Source: Flabesymbios commensalis
Taxonomy: Eukaryota > Annelida > Polychaeta > Terebellida > Flabelligeridae
DNA: 64,000 nucleotides
Direction of reading: 5' to 3'
Assembly: GCA_964017125.1 (NCBI GenBank)
Contig: OZ024908.1
Coordinates: forward strand, 66,713,440 to 66,777,439
The position numbers and the translations under genes are program-made. Every line of letters starts with the position of its first letter. Position 1 is the first letter of the stretch. The notes beneath the pieces were generated by a model. The model was not told the origin of the DNA, did no database searches, and was given only the letters and a program-made list of their open reading frames with translations. Shown here one piece after another: positions 23,701 through 33,180 of this stretch.

Positions 23701-24341
23701 TCAACAATCATAAAATATTTTTTGTCAATTGTCTAAACATTTTTACAACATGCCGGATATTACGTTTGTTTCTCTCGGCTTCTAAATGTGAAATAATGAC
23801 TTTAATTAATAAATCATTATTATTACACTGGCCTACGATGTGTCGTTTTCCTGGCACAACATTTGTTTTTCCCCCATAACTTTGTGAAATATTGATAATA
23901 TATGTTATCCCGGCTCTGAATTGGTTTTCCGGGTGTGAGAAACCTATATGTAGACACCAAAAACACATCTCTACTTTATTTGGAAGCAAAGTTATGGCAC
24001 ATTGCCTTGAAGTGGCGGCCATTTTGGATTTTGTCCTCTAGCGGCAAACGCACAAGGTGAAATTCAGGGGACTTCAAGTATGTTGCTCAGGTGGGTTTTA
24101 ATACACCGAAATAATGTTTTTATGTTTATTGTAAGCCAAGCCGTGATGTAAAGTTGTGACATTTTCACTAATTTTGGCGGCCATTTTGTTTTTGAATTTT
24201 GAGTAGGAAAAACACAAAATATAGCTTGGCATGGGGCAGATTTGGAATCAGCGTTTCCAAATTATGTGAGAACAACTGCATGCCAAATTCTACTAAAAAA
24301 TGCCTTACCAAGTCAGAAATTTCGAAAATGGGCCCTGACTA
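20793..24341. mobile_element. Non-autonomous Academ-like DNA transposon
   Basis: Ends are TAGTCAGGG and CCCTGACTA, flanked by ACA at 20790-20792 and 24342-24344. The inverted repeats extend about 185 bp inward (to about 20978 and 24170), with matching blocks GATTCCAAATCTGCCCCATG and AAAATGGCCGCCAAAAT. The larger element at 26168-33177 has the same 3-bp ACA duplication, a TAGACAGGG end and the shared GATTCCAAATCTGCC block, so the two belong to one lineage. The 3.2-kb interior has no transposase; frames of up to 110 codons are unrecognised. Confidence 0.8.
20930..21400. repeat. Degenerate array, about 150-bp period, CAAGATGGCCGCC
   Basis: Inside the non-autonomous element, AAAAATCCAAGATGGCCGCC near 21112 and AAAAATCAAAGATGGCCGCC near 21271 start two related units, with ATACAGNAAGTACNATAAC following each. 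Confidence 0.6.
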
Positions 24342-24419
24342 ACACACAAGCACGTTGACCACATGGTTGTATGATATGTTTATCTACTATAGATTTCGCA
24401 CTAATTACATTTGAAGGGG

Positions 24420-24790
24420 GGGGGGGGGTAATTGTCATGTCGGACGGCTAATATTCATTCATTGCGTGAATAGAATGAGGCTGTAACGCGGGCAGGTTGT
24501 CCTGGCTGGGTCTCCATATCAACCCTATAAATGCTAGTTTTGATGATTAAATTACATTTGCCTAATGCTGTTTCAATATAGGGCCAGTCTTGCAGACGGA
24601 TGCCCACCATTGAACTAACCTTGAGTGTTTTTTGAGTGCTATGTTTGACAATTAAAATAACAGTTGTAATATTATCAAACAGAAAACGTCCACCCAATGT
24701 TCTTTTAATATTGGGCGGGCCTGCGTCACAGACAGTGATACAACATTAAACCAACAGTGAGTCAAATCAATTAATGAATGTTTCCATTTC
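24420..24790. repeat. G homopolymer and family C fragments
   Basis: A 12-base G run spans 24417-24428. Diverged C-type arms occur at about 24550-24640 and 24683-24765 (CCACCCAATGTTC...CCAACAGTGAGTC). Confidence 0.5.
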
Positions 24791-24810
24791 ACAAACAAAT
24801 ATATACAAAA

Positions 24811-25120
24811 TGAAATGAATCGGGCTTTAGGCCACCTTTGTGCACATATAGGCTAAACTGGGCCAGGAGAACCTCCTGAGGATGGTGAGATGAATGAGAT
24901 GACACTGTCCTCCAGACACAGGATTCGAAATTCAAGCCCTGGCGGTCTGAGGCCGAGCACGCTACCTCTCGGTCACGGAGGCTCCCCACAATACTGACTT
25001 TCACACGTGGATGGGGAAGAAACATTTTTAGTTTCTTTCAAACCGCCGAGACCGGGAACCGAACCCCGGACTCTGGCGTGAAAGGCAGCGGTGCTAACCA
25101 CTACCCCAGGGCCCCCGCCC
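24811..25120 (-). mobile_element. Full-length two-headed tRNA-derived SINE with 14-bp TSD
   Basis: Read on the minus strand: a first tRNA-like head GGGCGGGGGCCCTGGGG with A box GTAGTGGTTAGCA and B box GGGTTCGGTTCCC, a linker rich in GAAAC/TTTCTTCCCC, a second head GCCTCCGTGACCGAGAGG...TTCGAATCC, then a body and an ATTCATTTCATTTT tail. AAATATATACAAAA flanks it at 24797-24810 and 25121-25134. The two heads come from different tRNA-like units, so it is a dimeric SINE. It has no ORF and depends on a LINE. Confidence 0.93.
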
Positions 25121-25134
25121 AAATATATACAAAA

Positions 25135-25742
25135 GTTCAGTGGGGACTTCTGATTTCTGCAATTTAAAGTCTGATATCCGAATTCTGAAGTCTGAATTAT
25201 AAAATTCCAATTCAAAATGGCTGCCAAAAAAACCCATGAACAAAATTCCAATCAATCTGTCATAATAAAAATAACCCAAAATATTCAAAATGGCCGACGA
25301 AAAACGTAGTCCAAACATTATTTTTACTTGAAAGTCAACATTCCCTTCTAGTTTTGTGTTTATATGATCAAAGAACTATTCATTAAACAGATTTTTTGTC
25401 AAAAGGAAAGCGATTTTGTCATTTGAGTACGAGATTGTGATAGCATTCCAGCTGAAATGAATGAATACTTCAAAGTCACCTACTTGGCAATCCAGCATTA
25501 CAAGACTACCCGGCAGACACAAGAAGGTTGAAGCAATGTTAGTTTTACGTTGGTTTAGCAAAGTGGTGATTTGTCTTAATAATAATGTCTTAATAATAAT
25601 TATACACAAATGTAAATGTTGTGGCCTCAAGTCCTGGACAGAAACTAATCTGTAATTCTCTTATCCTCAGCATGCGTGGCCTGGTGACCCAGTACTTGTA
25701 TGTATGTAAGCATGTCTTCACTAAATAGCAAACATGGGGAAT
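25135..25742. other. No gene seen
   Basis: Contains AAAATGGCTGCC and AAAATGGCCGACG near 25217 and 25288, and a partial G-type hairpin near 25360-25470. Confidence 0.45.
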
Positions 25743-25937
25743 TCACCCAATGCTGTTTCAATGTTGGCCCACCGTCTTCGACGCTGGCTCAACATTGAAA
25801 CAGCATTGGGTTAATGCTCCGTGCTTTCTGGAAACCAAGGAAACACAAGACGTTGAACCAATGTTGGTTTAATGTTGGCCAAGCGTTGAAGATATAGAGC
25901 CCACTTTAAACTGGCATAGGTTCTGTGTTTGCTGGGA
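25743..25937. repeat. Two adjacent family C foldbacks
   Basis: The first (about 25743-25833) centres on CACCGTCTTCGACGCTGG. The second (about 25838-25937) ends TTCTGTGTTTGCTGGGAG and has decayed arms. Confidence 0.65.
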
Positions 25938-26167
25938 GGGGGGTCAGGTCACTGTTTACACATGCCTGACATATACACTTGACTAGATGTGTACACACGT
26001 CATCGAAGTGTGCACGTCATCATGACGTACATGTATTATGATACTGGTACTTGCAGGATAGAGAAATCCTGATTTGTGTATTCGTTACACTCCCTACAGT
26101 ACAAAGGCTGATTGGATGACCTCTGGCTTTCCCTAAAGAAATAGTCGATTAGTGTTCTAAGTATACA

Positions 26168-26809
26168 TAGACAGGGATATATCCTAACCAATCTAATAAA
26201 CATGTCTGTCAAACTTTTCTCAACGGTTTCTATTGTATTTTTTCCCGTAGATTCCAAATCTGCCAGATACCACTCGCGATTTTGCATATTTAATTAACTA
26301 ATTTCATATTTCCAAAATGGCCGCCAAAAAAAAGTAATCGGCTATGAATACAGTCCCGGCAATCCTAGAAATGTGTTTTTTGGCCTCAAATTCGGTTTTT
26401 GAAATCCCATAATGCCATTTTGACGACATTATTATTTTTGGGGTCATTGGAAGGTCATAGGTCACGTGACCATTGAAATTCAATATCCCACCTTTACGTT
26501 TTAGCAAAAAGTGCACAAATTGACTTTTTGGGGATAAAATGATTATTTGAATGCCTGATATCACATATTTAATTCCAGAGAGTTACATCTCATACACAAA
26601 ACTATATTCAATTGTACAAGATGGCCGCCATAATTTAAAATGGCCGCGAAACCGTACCTAAAATGAAGATATCTTAGCTTCTATAGAAGTCAATATCATA
26701 TCTCAGCGATCTTAGTGTCCAGATTAAGGGGTTTTTTTTATCAAGGATTATAATACCAAACATCATCATGCTGTCAAATGATTTTTAGAGGTTTTTGATG
26801 TGTATATCA
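26168..26809. repeat. Left terminal inverted repeat
   Basis: Pairs with 32546-33177. The outer 400 bp are nearly identical apart from small indels; the inner 200 bp are more diverged. Contains GATTCCAAATCTGCC, AAAATGGCCGCC and CAAGATGGCCGCC. Confidence 0.92.
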
Positions 26810-26815
26810 TAGATT

Positions 26816-27080
26816 ATAGGTCACGTGACCATTGAAATACCATATCACACTTTTACGTTTTAGCAAAAAGTGCACAAATTGACTTTTTGGGGATAAAATG
26901 ATTATTTGAATGCCTGGTATTATATATATAATTTCAGAGAGTTATATCTCATACACAAAACTATATTTAATTATACAAGATGGCCGCCATAATTCAAAAT
27001 GGCCGCCAAACCGAGCCTAAAAGTGATATATCTGAACTTAGCAAAGTATAGCAAACATAGCAAAGCGATCTTAGTGCCTA
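26816..27080. repeat. Direct repeat of the inner left TIR
   Basis: Repeats about 26455-26730 in the same orientation (shared TAGGTCACGTGACCATTGAA, TTTTACGTTTTAGC, CAAGATGGCCGCCATAAT). It has no counterpart inside the right TIR, so it arose by a one-sided tandem duplication. Confidence 0.85.
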
Positions 27081-27249
27081 GATTTTTTTTAGGCGGTGGT
27101 AAGAGATCAATTTGTGTTCATCATTATACTGTAAGAATTTAATTTTGTAATTTAAAACAACAATAATGATCTATATCAAAGACATTTTAATAATATACTA
27201 ACGTAATACAACTGATGATGGTCAAAACTAGATGAAACCACACCAATAT

Positions 27250-28240
27250 TTAAAGTTCATCACTGTCTGAATCAGTACAAGAGTCTGTATTGTAAGAATT
27301 ATTTTCTCTCTGATCACTATCAACAGAGCTAGAGTCAGTGTTAGATGATTGAGAACCTTCGTCGTGTTCATCCTCAGCATTATATTCATCTCGTATCTCC
27401 GTAGAGCGTAACATTTTACGTGGATGTCTATTCACATGCGTGGACTGTACTTTTCTGGAGTCAGAGGAGTCCTCATTGTCAGCTTGATTGTCACTCTCCC
27501 TTTCTGTTCTGTTTAGCTCCCTGTTGATTAAGCTAGGTGGGAACTGAGTGACAGTGTACCACAGTGGCCTCAATCCCTCCTCTGTCTCGTACCATCCCTT
27601 ACCAATTGCTGATTTATAATTTATATTTTCTAACATACATTGCCGCCAAATTGTGGTTTGGTAATCAGCTCGTTGTATATGTTGTTCAGCACTGCTGGGA
27701 TTTGGGATTAATGGACAGCTTGACTTGACTTTCTGCCCATCATACATACGTATCCTGGTTTGAACTATATTTTCGTTTTCTTTCCCGTTATACATAACTG
27801 TTTGAAAGAACTTTGTAGCATCACTGAGATCATTGGCAGTTACATCATTTTCACCCAATTTAAATAATAGTTTTGCTTTTGATTTATTTACCATTTTTTT
27901 AAATGGTCTAACTTTCCCAACTCTAAAAGGAAATGAAGTAGTATCACAGCCAGTGATACTGTGAAAACCTGGCAACGACTGGCAAATTTCATGTCCAAAA
28001 TGAGCACACACCTTGTCCACATAGACAAACTTTTCCCAACCAATTTTCAGAACCCAATTGTCTGCGGGGCCCAGTTGATTATATGCATATACAAGGAGTA
28101 CCAGCACATCCGTGTATGTAGCAACTACCACTACTGGCTTGTCAGACTTGGATGCATACAAAACAACCATAGTAACTGCTTCGTGATGATTGCAATTCGC
28201 CAATTCTTGAATAGAGTTTGGCAATATTTGCCATGTGTTC
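27250..28240 (-). pseudogene. XPG/FEN1-like nuclease, C-terminal part (after frameshift)
   Basis: This frame continues the nuclease region after the G run at 28240-28251. Visible blocks are NCNHHEAVTMVVLYA, VVVATYTDVLVLLVYAYN, LPGFHSITGCDTTSF and a tail rich in Ser, Asp and Glu ending DSDSDEL. Relatives usually read HEEADT and DTDV in the first two blocks (recalled, not searched). Here the expected Asp of EADT is Val and the first Asp of DTD is Tyr, so the metal-binding acids look partly lost. GCDTTS is kept. The open stretch alone is 324 codons (27250-28224). No Cys-rich C-terminal domain is present. Confidence 0.75.
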
Positions 28241-28251
28241 CCCCCCCCCCC
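28240..28251 (-). other. G12 homopolymer at the nuclease frameshift
   Basis: Twelve C on the plus strand separate the two nuclease frames. The upstream frame reads on as a glycine run and then unrelated residues; the downstream frame carries the conserved blocks. Homopolymer slippage or an assembly length error are both possible. Confidence 0.85.
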
Positions 28252-29090
28252 TCTGTGATTATCAAGGGCATGTTTAACTTTGTTCTCACCTCTTCCTTCT
28301 TGTAATATGCTAGCAAGAATTTGATGAGCTCAGTTTTATTTTCACCATTGTTTAAAAATGCAGCCCAATCCGCTTGGTTTGGCATTGCTTGGTGGTGACT
28401 GTTGATGTGAACTCTTCGTCCTGGTTTACCACGCATCAATTGGATCATTTCTTTGATACGGTTCTCACCATAGGTATCCATGACAATTATTAGTTTGTGC
28501 GGATTTATATATCGACCAGGAGTACAGAATTCTAGAAATGCCTCTGCAAAAAGACCCCAGGTAGGTTTAACTTTGATTGAACGCACAGCTGACATACCAT
28601 CAACTATCCAATCAGCACGCAGCGGTACCTCTTTTTTCAATGCATTGGAGTCATTAATTAAAAGATTACGTAGGTCAGCCTTGGTTCCCTGTCTCAGATT
28701 TCTCTCAGGTGAGGCTAATGCAAGTGGTATAGATGTAAGTGGATATGAATGAGCTTCTTCAGCACTTGTTGATTTTCCCACAAGTGCACCAAAAGCTTGT
28801 TTATCTTCCCGCAGAATATTAACTATTTTGGGCTCTTTTTTTGTCTTCTCTAAACCAGTTTTAATCTTTGGGTTTCTGATGGGTGCTGCAAAGTGAACCC
28901 TATTTTCACCTGTTCTCCTCACGCGAGTTTCAATGAATCCCTCCAAGAGCATTTCTCCAGTTTTGGTCGAGCCGAGTAATCCTTGAATAATATCTTTATC
29001 TATTTCAGTTCCCGATTTTAAGTGTCTTGCTGGACCTTGGTCGAAGGGGTCAAAAAAATTATCCAATTTATCAACTAAGCTCAATATATT
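28252..29090 (-). pseudogene. XPG/FEN1-like nuclease, N-terminal part, in frame with the transposase
   Basis: The frame starts directly after the transposase stop codon (TAA at 29091-29093), continues without an ATG as N-I-L-S-L-V-D-K-L-D, and stays open to the G run. Early residues ILSLVDKLDNFFDPF and DIIQGLLGSTKTGEMLL look like the link region of transposase-nuclease fusions. Later WIVDGMSAV and LIIVMDTYGENRIKEM supply the first acidic positions of a PIN/FEN1-like fold, and LNNGENKTELIKFLL follows. The protein probably used to be, or by read-through still is, a C-terminal extension of the transposase. The first ATG-free open stretch is 317 codons. Confidence 0.75.
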
Positions 29091-32006
29091 TTATTCATGA
29101 TTATTTTTGGCACCCGATGTACATTCTTTATGTACCGAAGATGCAAGGATGTGTAGTCTTTTTTTAATAGCAGCGCGTATTTTCGCCATTATATGACTTG
29201 TCTTGATAAAGGCATCTGTTGTTGACTTGCTTGTACTATACCCCCCTGGCATAGGTCCTCCTTTAACTTTCACCTCACGATTAATGGTTGTTTCAATTAT
29301 GAGATCACCATGTATAGTTGAAAATGGTTCACCACTCAAGCTTCCTCCAAATCCATTATCTGAGAGCTCTTTCCATGCTTTTGGGTTTGTAGATTTTAGG
29401 TCTTGTAAACAGACATGCTGATATGTCAGGTATCTGGCATAGTTTACATGTCCAAATGCAAAGAGCTGGGGTAAAAAATTGCGTTCTGCTTGTAGATGTC
29501 TCGCAATGCTAAGCTCTCTGACAGAGCTGATAAGGGACAGCAGTGCGGAGACATCATGAATGTATTCCACTATCATTTTCGATTGAGTGCCAGAGGTTGT
29601 GAGCATCTCATCACAAAGCAAATTAAACATGTCCAGTCCCATCAACCGATCAAGATTTTCTGGTGTTGGATCACATCTCAATAATTCTAGGGCTAACTTG
29701 AAATCCTCATTGAACAAAGAAATATCACAGTGTTTTACAATCCTGTACCTTAATAATGCTTCAAATGATTGTTTGTGTAATCGTATACTGCGATAGTAAT
29801 GTCTTCCTTCTGAAGCCTGGTCTACTGATCCTTCAGCCACCACACCAGCATCAACCCACCAGTCTTTAAATCCCAGTGCACCATACTTTTTGTACATTAT
29901 CTTTAATTTTACTAGAAGTGTGTGGAACCCACCGATCAAAGTTATTATACGATCATATTTGTTCTCGTGCAGCCATTTGATTAAAACCATTTTACAGTTC
30001 ACAGCTTCATCAGCATGAGCAAAAATACAGTCCAATTCCAGGTCATCAGCCATTTCGATCAGTATGTCCATGTACCATTTGCATACATTGTCCCCCGGGG
30101 GTAATGGAACCACTTCTAGGTATTCAAGGTGGCTTTTTGGTGTTTCAGTGTGAGTAACATTTTTCATAAATGCAGTCCATGAGCCAATTGGCTCTAACTC
30201 CTGTGTTGTATCAGGATTTAAGTTCCCTCCTATAGCACTTGTTAAAACCCATGCGATATCACGCTTCAATGTCCAGTGTAGTAAATTTGAGTGTATGTGA
30301 TCTTTATAATCAGGTACAGGAGGAGGAGACATTTTCTTTGGTATTTTATATGATCCATAGTCAGGTATTTCTTCATCAACAAGTACAGCATTTTGTTTTG
30401 AATGGATATGGAAAGGTTCTTCGTTTGTAGCTATGTCTGATGGACGCTCTGTCTGAAAGACTATACCATTGGTATGGTGTGTAGTGTGCAAACCAGTTAG
30501 AGTTTGCTGTCTGCCATCTGAATTGTCGATGGCAACATGTATAGCTCTCCCTTTAATAAAACCTGGAGGTAGTTTATTTTGTGATTGTGAAGTCACTGAT
30601 CTTGCCCAAGTGTTATTCAAAAGTCTGATGTCTGAATATGATATACCATGTCCACATCGGTGAAGAAGTGCTGCTGATTCTTTACTGCCTGTAAGCCTAT
30701 GTAACGTGAGACTTAAGGCTGTACTTTTTGTAGATCGTTCATGTGTAATTAACGTTTCCCAATCACTACATATTGCCCATAATTTATCGGCTTGAGATTG
30801 ACTCGATGTTTCAACATAGCCGAATTTGTTCTTTTGTGTTTGTGAGTTAACAGACCAGGCAATAGCATTGTACATGCATGTTAGTGGTCCATTATTTTCC
30901 AGCTTAAGCAGCAGTTCATCTGGTGATATAGGCCACTTCCCTATTTTTCTGTCACAAAGTTTGCGCTTTATCATTCTTCCAAAAGCTTTAGAGAGGTCGT
31001 CATCTCTTAAACCAGCCCCTTGAAGTGTGGCCATTGCATACATGCATGGATTTAGATTACTAGGATGAACAATTTGTTGGCGACCAGCTTTATAAAAACT
31101 TATTTGATCACCAAAAACATCTTGCAATTTCGCTTTTAGCACATATGAATGTTTGATACTTGATTGTGTTAGACCACTGTCCTCACTCATTTCTTTTATA
31201 TCTTTCATTAACTCTGACATTAAATATGCTTCAAAGTCCTTCAATACTTTTCTTTTGAATAGCTGGAAAAAATCACGATTAACTCTCTCTTGTATTTTTT
31301 GTATCTCTTCTACTTCATTTATTTTTTCATCATCATTTGGCTTTCTGGGTAGAGCAAACGACGTGTAACATAATTTATGGTAATAAACATCAACAGCATA
31401 GATGTCATGAGATGAGCCACAGATTAATAGTTGAAGCCTTTTGGCTGCGTCCTCAAATTTGTGTCCAGGTTGATTGTACACATCTTTTTGTGCTAGTAGC
31501 TTGGTGGCAGATCCCTCTTCAGAACACCGTCCAAGTCCACCTTCATTATATGGCTTGGCATCGTCTTTCATTTTCATGTTGCATACAAAGCAGATATGTT
31601 TAGACTGCACAATATCCCGTCTCGATTGTCTATTTGTCACCCTTGATTTAACCATTTCACCTTCTGCTAGGCAATCGCCAGCTGCAGAATCAAGTTGTTT
31701 TTGGCCGTATTTATTTTGTTTTCTGTCTAAGTGTGTAGAAAACTTTGCTCTGCAATTCTTGTGTACGTAACAGTCTATTACTGAAGGCATTTCTGCAATT
31801 TTTTCTTCTAAAGATGTGAATTCGCAATAAGGCCGATCGCTATATGATATATTTATCATGGCCCATTTCTTAGCATTATCTTTCAATGATTGCCATCCAG
31901 TATCTCCAAGTCTCTGTTGGATTTGCTTGGCTGTAATTATATCACCACATAAAAAACATTTATTCCCTTCTTCAGACGTCACTCTCAAATAAGGTGGATG
32001 GGACAT
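29091..32006 (-). CDS. Academ-type transposase, 971 aa
   Basis: Start: ATG at 32006, with an in-frame TAA two codons upstream, so no longer N-terminus in this exon. Just before it, a pyrimidine-rich run ending in TTTAG|G (about 32053-32080, minus strand) could be a 5'-UTR splice acceptor. Two CCHC fingers: C17-x2-C20...H82-x2-C85 and C139-x2-C142...H210-x2-C213. Candidate catalytic acids: D494 or D497 in AIHVAIDNSDG, D666 in IFAHADEAVN (followed by IGGFHTLL at 691-698), and E749 (RLHKQSFEALL) or E905 (DLIIETTINREVK). The last third has AFGHVNYARYL and VKGGPMPGGYST, typical of this transposase group. It should bind the long TIRs and cut and join DNA in the nucleus. The frame is intact over its whole length, unlike the nuclease part. 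Confidence 0.85.
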   Translation of the reverse strand: MSHPPYLRVTSEEGNKCFLCGDIITAKQIQQRLGDTGWQSLKDNAKKWAMINISYSDRPYCEFTSLEEKIAEMPSVIDCYVHKNCRAKFSTHLDRKQNKYGQKQLDSAAGDCLAEGEMVKSRVTNRQSRRDIVQSKHICFVCNMKMKDDAKPYNEGGLGRCSEEGSATKLLAQKDVYNQPGHKFEDAAKRLQLLICGSSHDIYAVDVYYHKLCYTSFALPRKPNDDEKINEVEEIQKIQERVNRDFFQLFKRKVLKDFEAYLMSELMKDIKEMSEDSGLTQSSIKHSYVLKAKLQDVFGDQISFYKAGRQQIVHPSNLNPCMYAMATLQGAGLRDDDLSKAFGRMIKRKLCDRKIGKWPISPDELLLKLENNGPLTCMYNAIAWSVNSQTQKNKFGYVETSSQSQADKLWAICSDWETLITHERSTKSTALSLTLHRLTGSKESAALLHRCGHGISYSDIRLLNNTWARSVTSQSQNKLPPGFIKGRAIHVAIDNSDGRQQTLTGLHTTHHTNGIVFQTERPSDIATNEEPFHIHSKQNAVLVDEEIPDYGSYKIPKKMSPPPVPDYKDHIHSNLLHWTLKRDIAWVLTSAIGGNLNPDTTQELEPIGSWTAFMKNVTHTETPKSHLEYLEVVPLPPGDNVCKWYMDILIEMADDLELDCIFAHADEAVNCKMVLIKWLHENKYDRIITLIGGFHTLLVKLKIMYKKYGALGFKDWWVDAGVVAEGSVDQASEGRHYYRSIRLHKQSFEALLRYRIVKHCDISLFNEDFKLALELLRCDPTPENLDRLMGLDMFNLLCDEMLTTSGTQSKMIVEYIHDVSALLSLISSVRELSIARHLQAERNFLPQLFAFGHVNYARYLTYQHVCLQDLKSTNPKAWKELSDNGFGGSLSGEPFSTIHGDLIIETTINREVKVKGGPMPGGYSTSKSTTDAFIKTSHIMAKIRAAIKKRLHILASSVHKECTSGAKNNHE

Positions 32007-32545
32007 CTTTTACACAGCGGACGGCTTGTAGCTGTTTAGTAGCTCTGTTACCTAAATTAAAGAAAAAGAAAACTTACATTCGATACACTCTTCTCTTTTT
32101 CTTTTAATAGTGTTCCTAACCGAATGTAATTTAATAAACATGATCCCTATTGGAGGCTCTCGTAGGAGAAAAGCAATCGTGCTAAGGGGATTTCCCAGGA
32201 TCTATATTAAGATCATCCATGTAACATGTAAAACAATACACAATACCTGCATCAGCAATCTGCGCCATAGCATGTTATTATAAATCAAATGCGGTCTCCT
32301 ATTACATTAGATATAGTTCTACATATTCTACAACATAACAGTCCCGTATCATAATGTAAATGATATGTTTATTTACCTCTTTTATCGTGTCATATACTTG
32401 TAATGCATATAGTTGTACTATGTCATGCTAGCATGTGGATTCAGAACAGTGTGTTATGATAACCTCTTTCCGGGAGGAAGTCATTCAAATATAACTAGGA
32501 TGGCGTAGATGGGTCACACATTTTTGCCAAAATATAAAATTATGG

Positions 32546-33177
32546 TGATATAGACATCAAAAACCTCCAAAAAATCATTTGACAGCATACTGATGTTCAG
32601 TATTATATTCCTTAATAAAAAAAATCTTTATCTGGACAGTAAGATCACTGAGATATGATATTGACTTCTATAAAAGCTAAGATATCTTCATTTTAGGTAC
32701 GGTTTCGCGGCCATTTTAAATTATGGCGGCCATCTTGTATAATTAATTATAGGTTTGTGTATGAGATATAACTCTCTGGAATTAAATATGTGATATCAGG
32801 CATTCAAATAATCATTTTATCCCCAAAAAGTCATTTTTTGCTAAAACGTAAAGGTGGGATATTGTATTTCAATGGTCACGTGACCTATGACCTTCCAATG
32901 ACCCCAAAAATAATAATGTCGTCAAAATGGCATTATGGGATTTCAAAAACCGAATTTGAGGCCAAAAAACACATTTCTAGGATTGCCGGGACTGTATTCA
33001 TAGCCGATTACTTTTTTTTGGCGGCCATTTTGGAAATATGAAATTAGTTAATTAAATATGCAAAGTCGCGAGTGGTATCTGGCAGATTTGGAATCTACGG
33101 GAAAAAATACAATAGAAACCGTTGAGAAAAGTTTGACAGACATGTTTATTAGATTGGTTAGGATATATCCCTGTCTA
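32546..33177. repeat. Right terminal inverted repeat
   Basis: Reverse complement of 26168-26809. Lies upstream of the transposase start and must contain or border its promoter. It lacks the extra inner repeat of the left side. Confidence 0.92.
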
Positions 33178-33180
33178 ACA

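Larger units (their letters stand above)
26168..33177 (-). mobile_element. Academ-type DNA transposon, coding copy, 7.0 kb
   Basis: TAGACAGGGATATATCC at 26168 is matched by its reverse complement ending at 33177, with ACA on both outer sides (26165-26167, 33178-33180). The TIRs are about 635 bp. The minus strand holds a 971-codon transposase followed by an XPG/FEN1-like nuclease region. Long-TIR elements with 3- or 4-bp duplications that pair this type of transposase with an XPG nuclease are classed as Academ. The transposase frame is whole; the nuclease part has one in-frame stop upstream and one frameshift, so the copy is probably no longer fully active. Naming rests on recognition of the protein pair, not on a search. 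Confidence 0.85.

Noticed and set aside
24811-25120. The tRNA-like heads as functional tRNA genes
   Set aside because: Stems do not pair fully, the same sequence is repeated in tandem heads, and target duplications mark the unit as a SINE.
32790-33041. 83-86 codon open frame present in both TIRs of the Academ element
   Set aside because: It is preserved simply because the two TIRs are copies of each other. No recognisable domain, and it runs through AT-rich repeat DNA.
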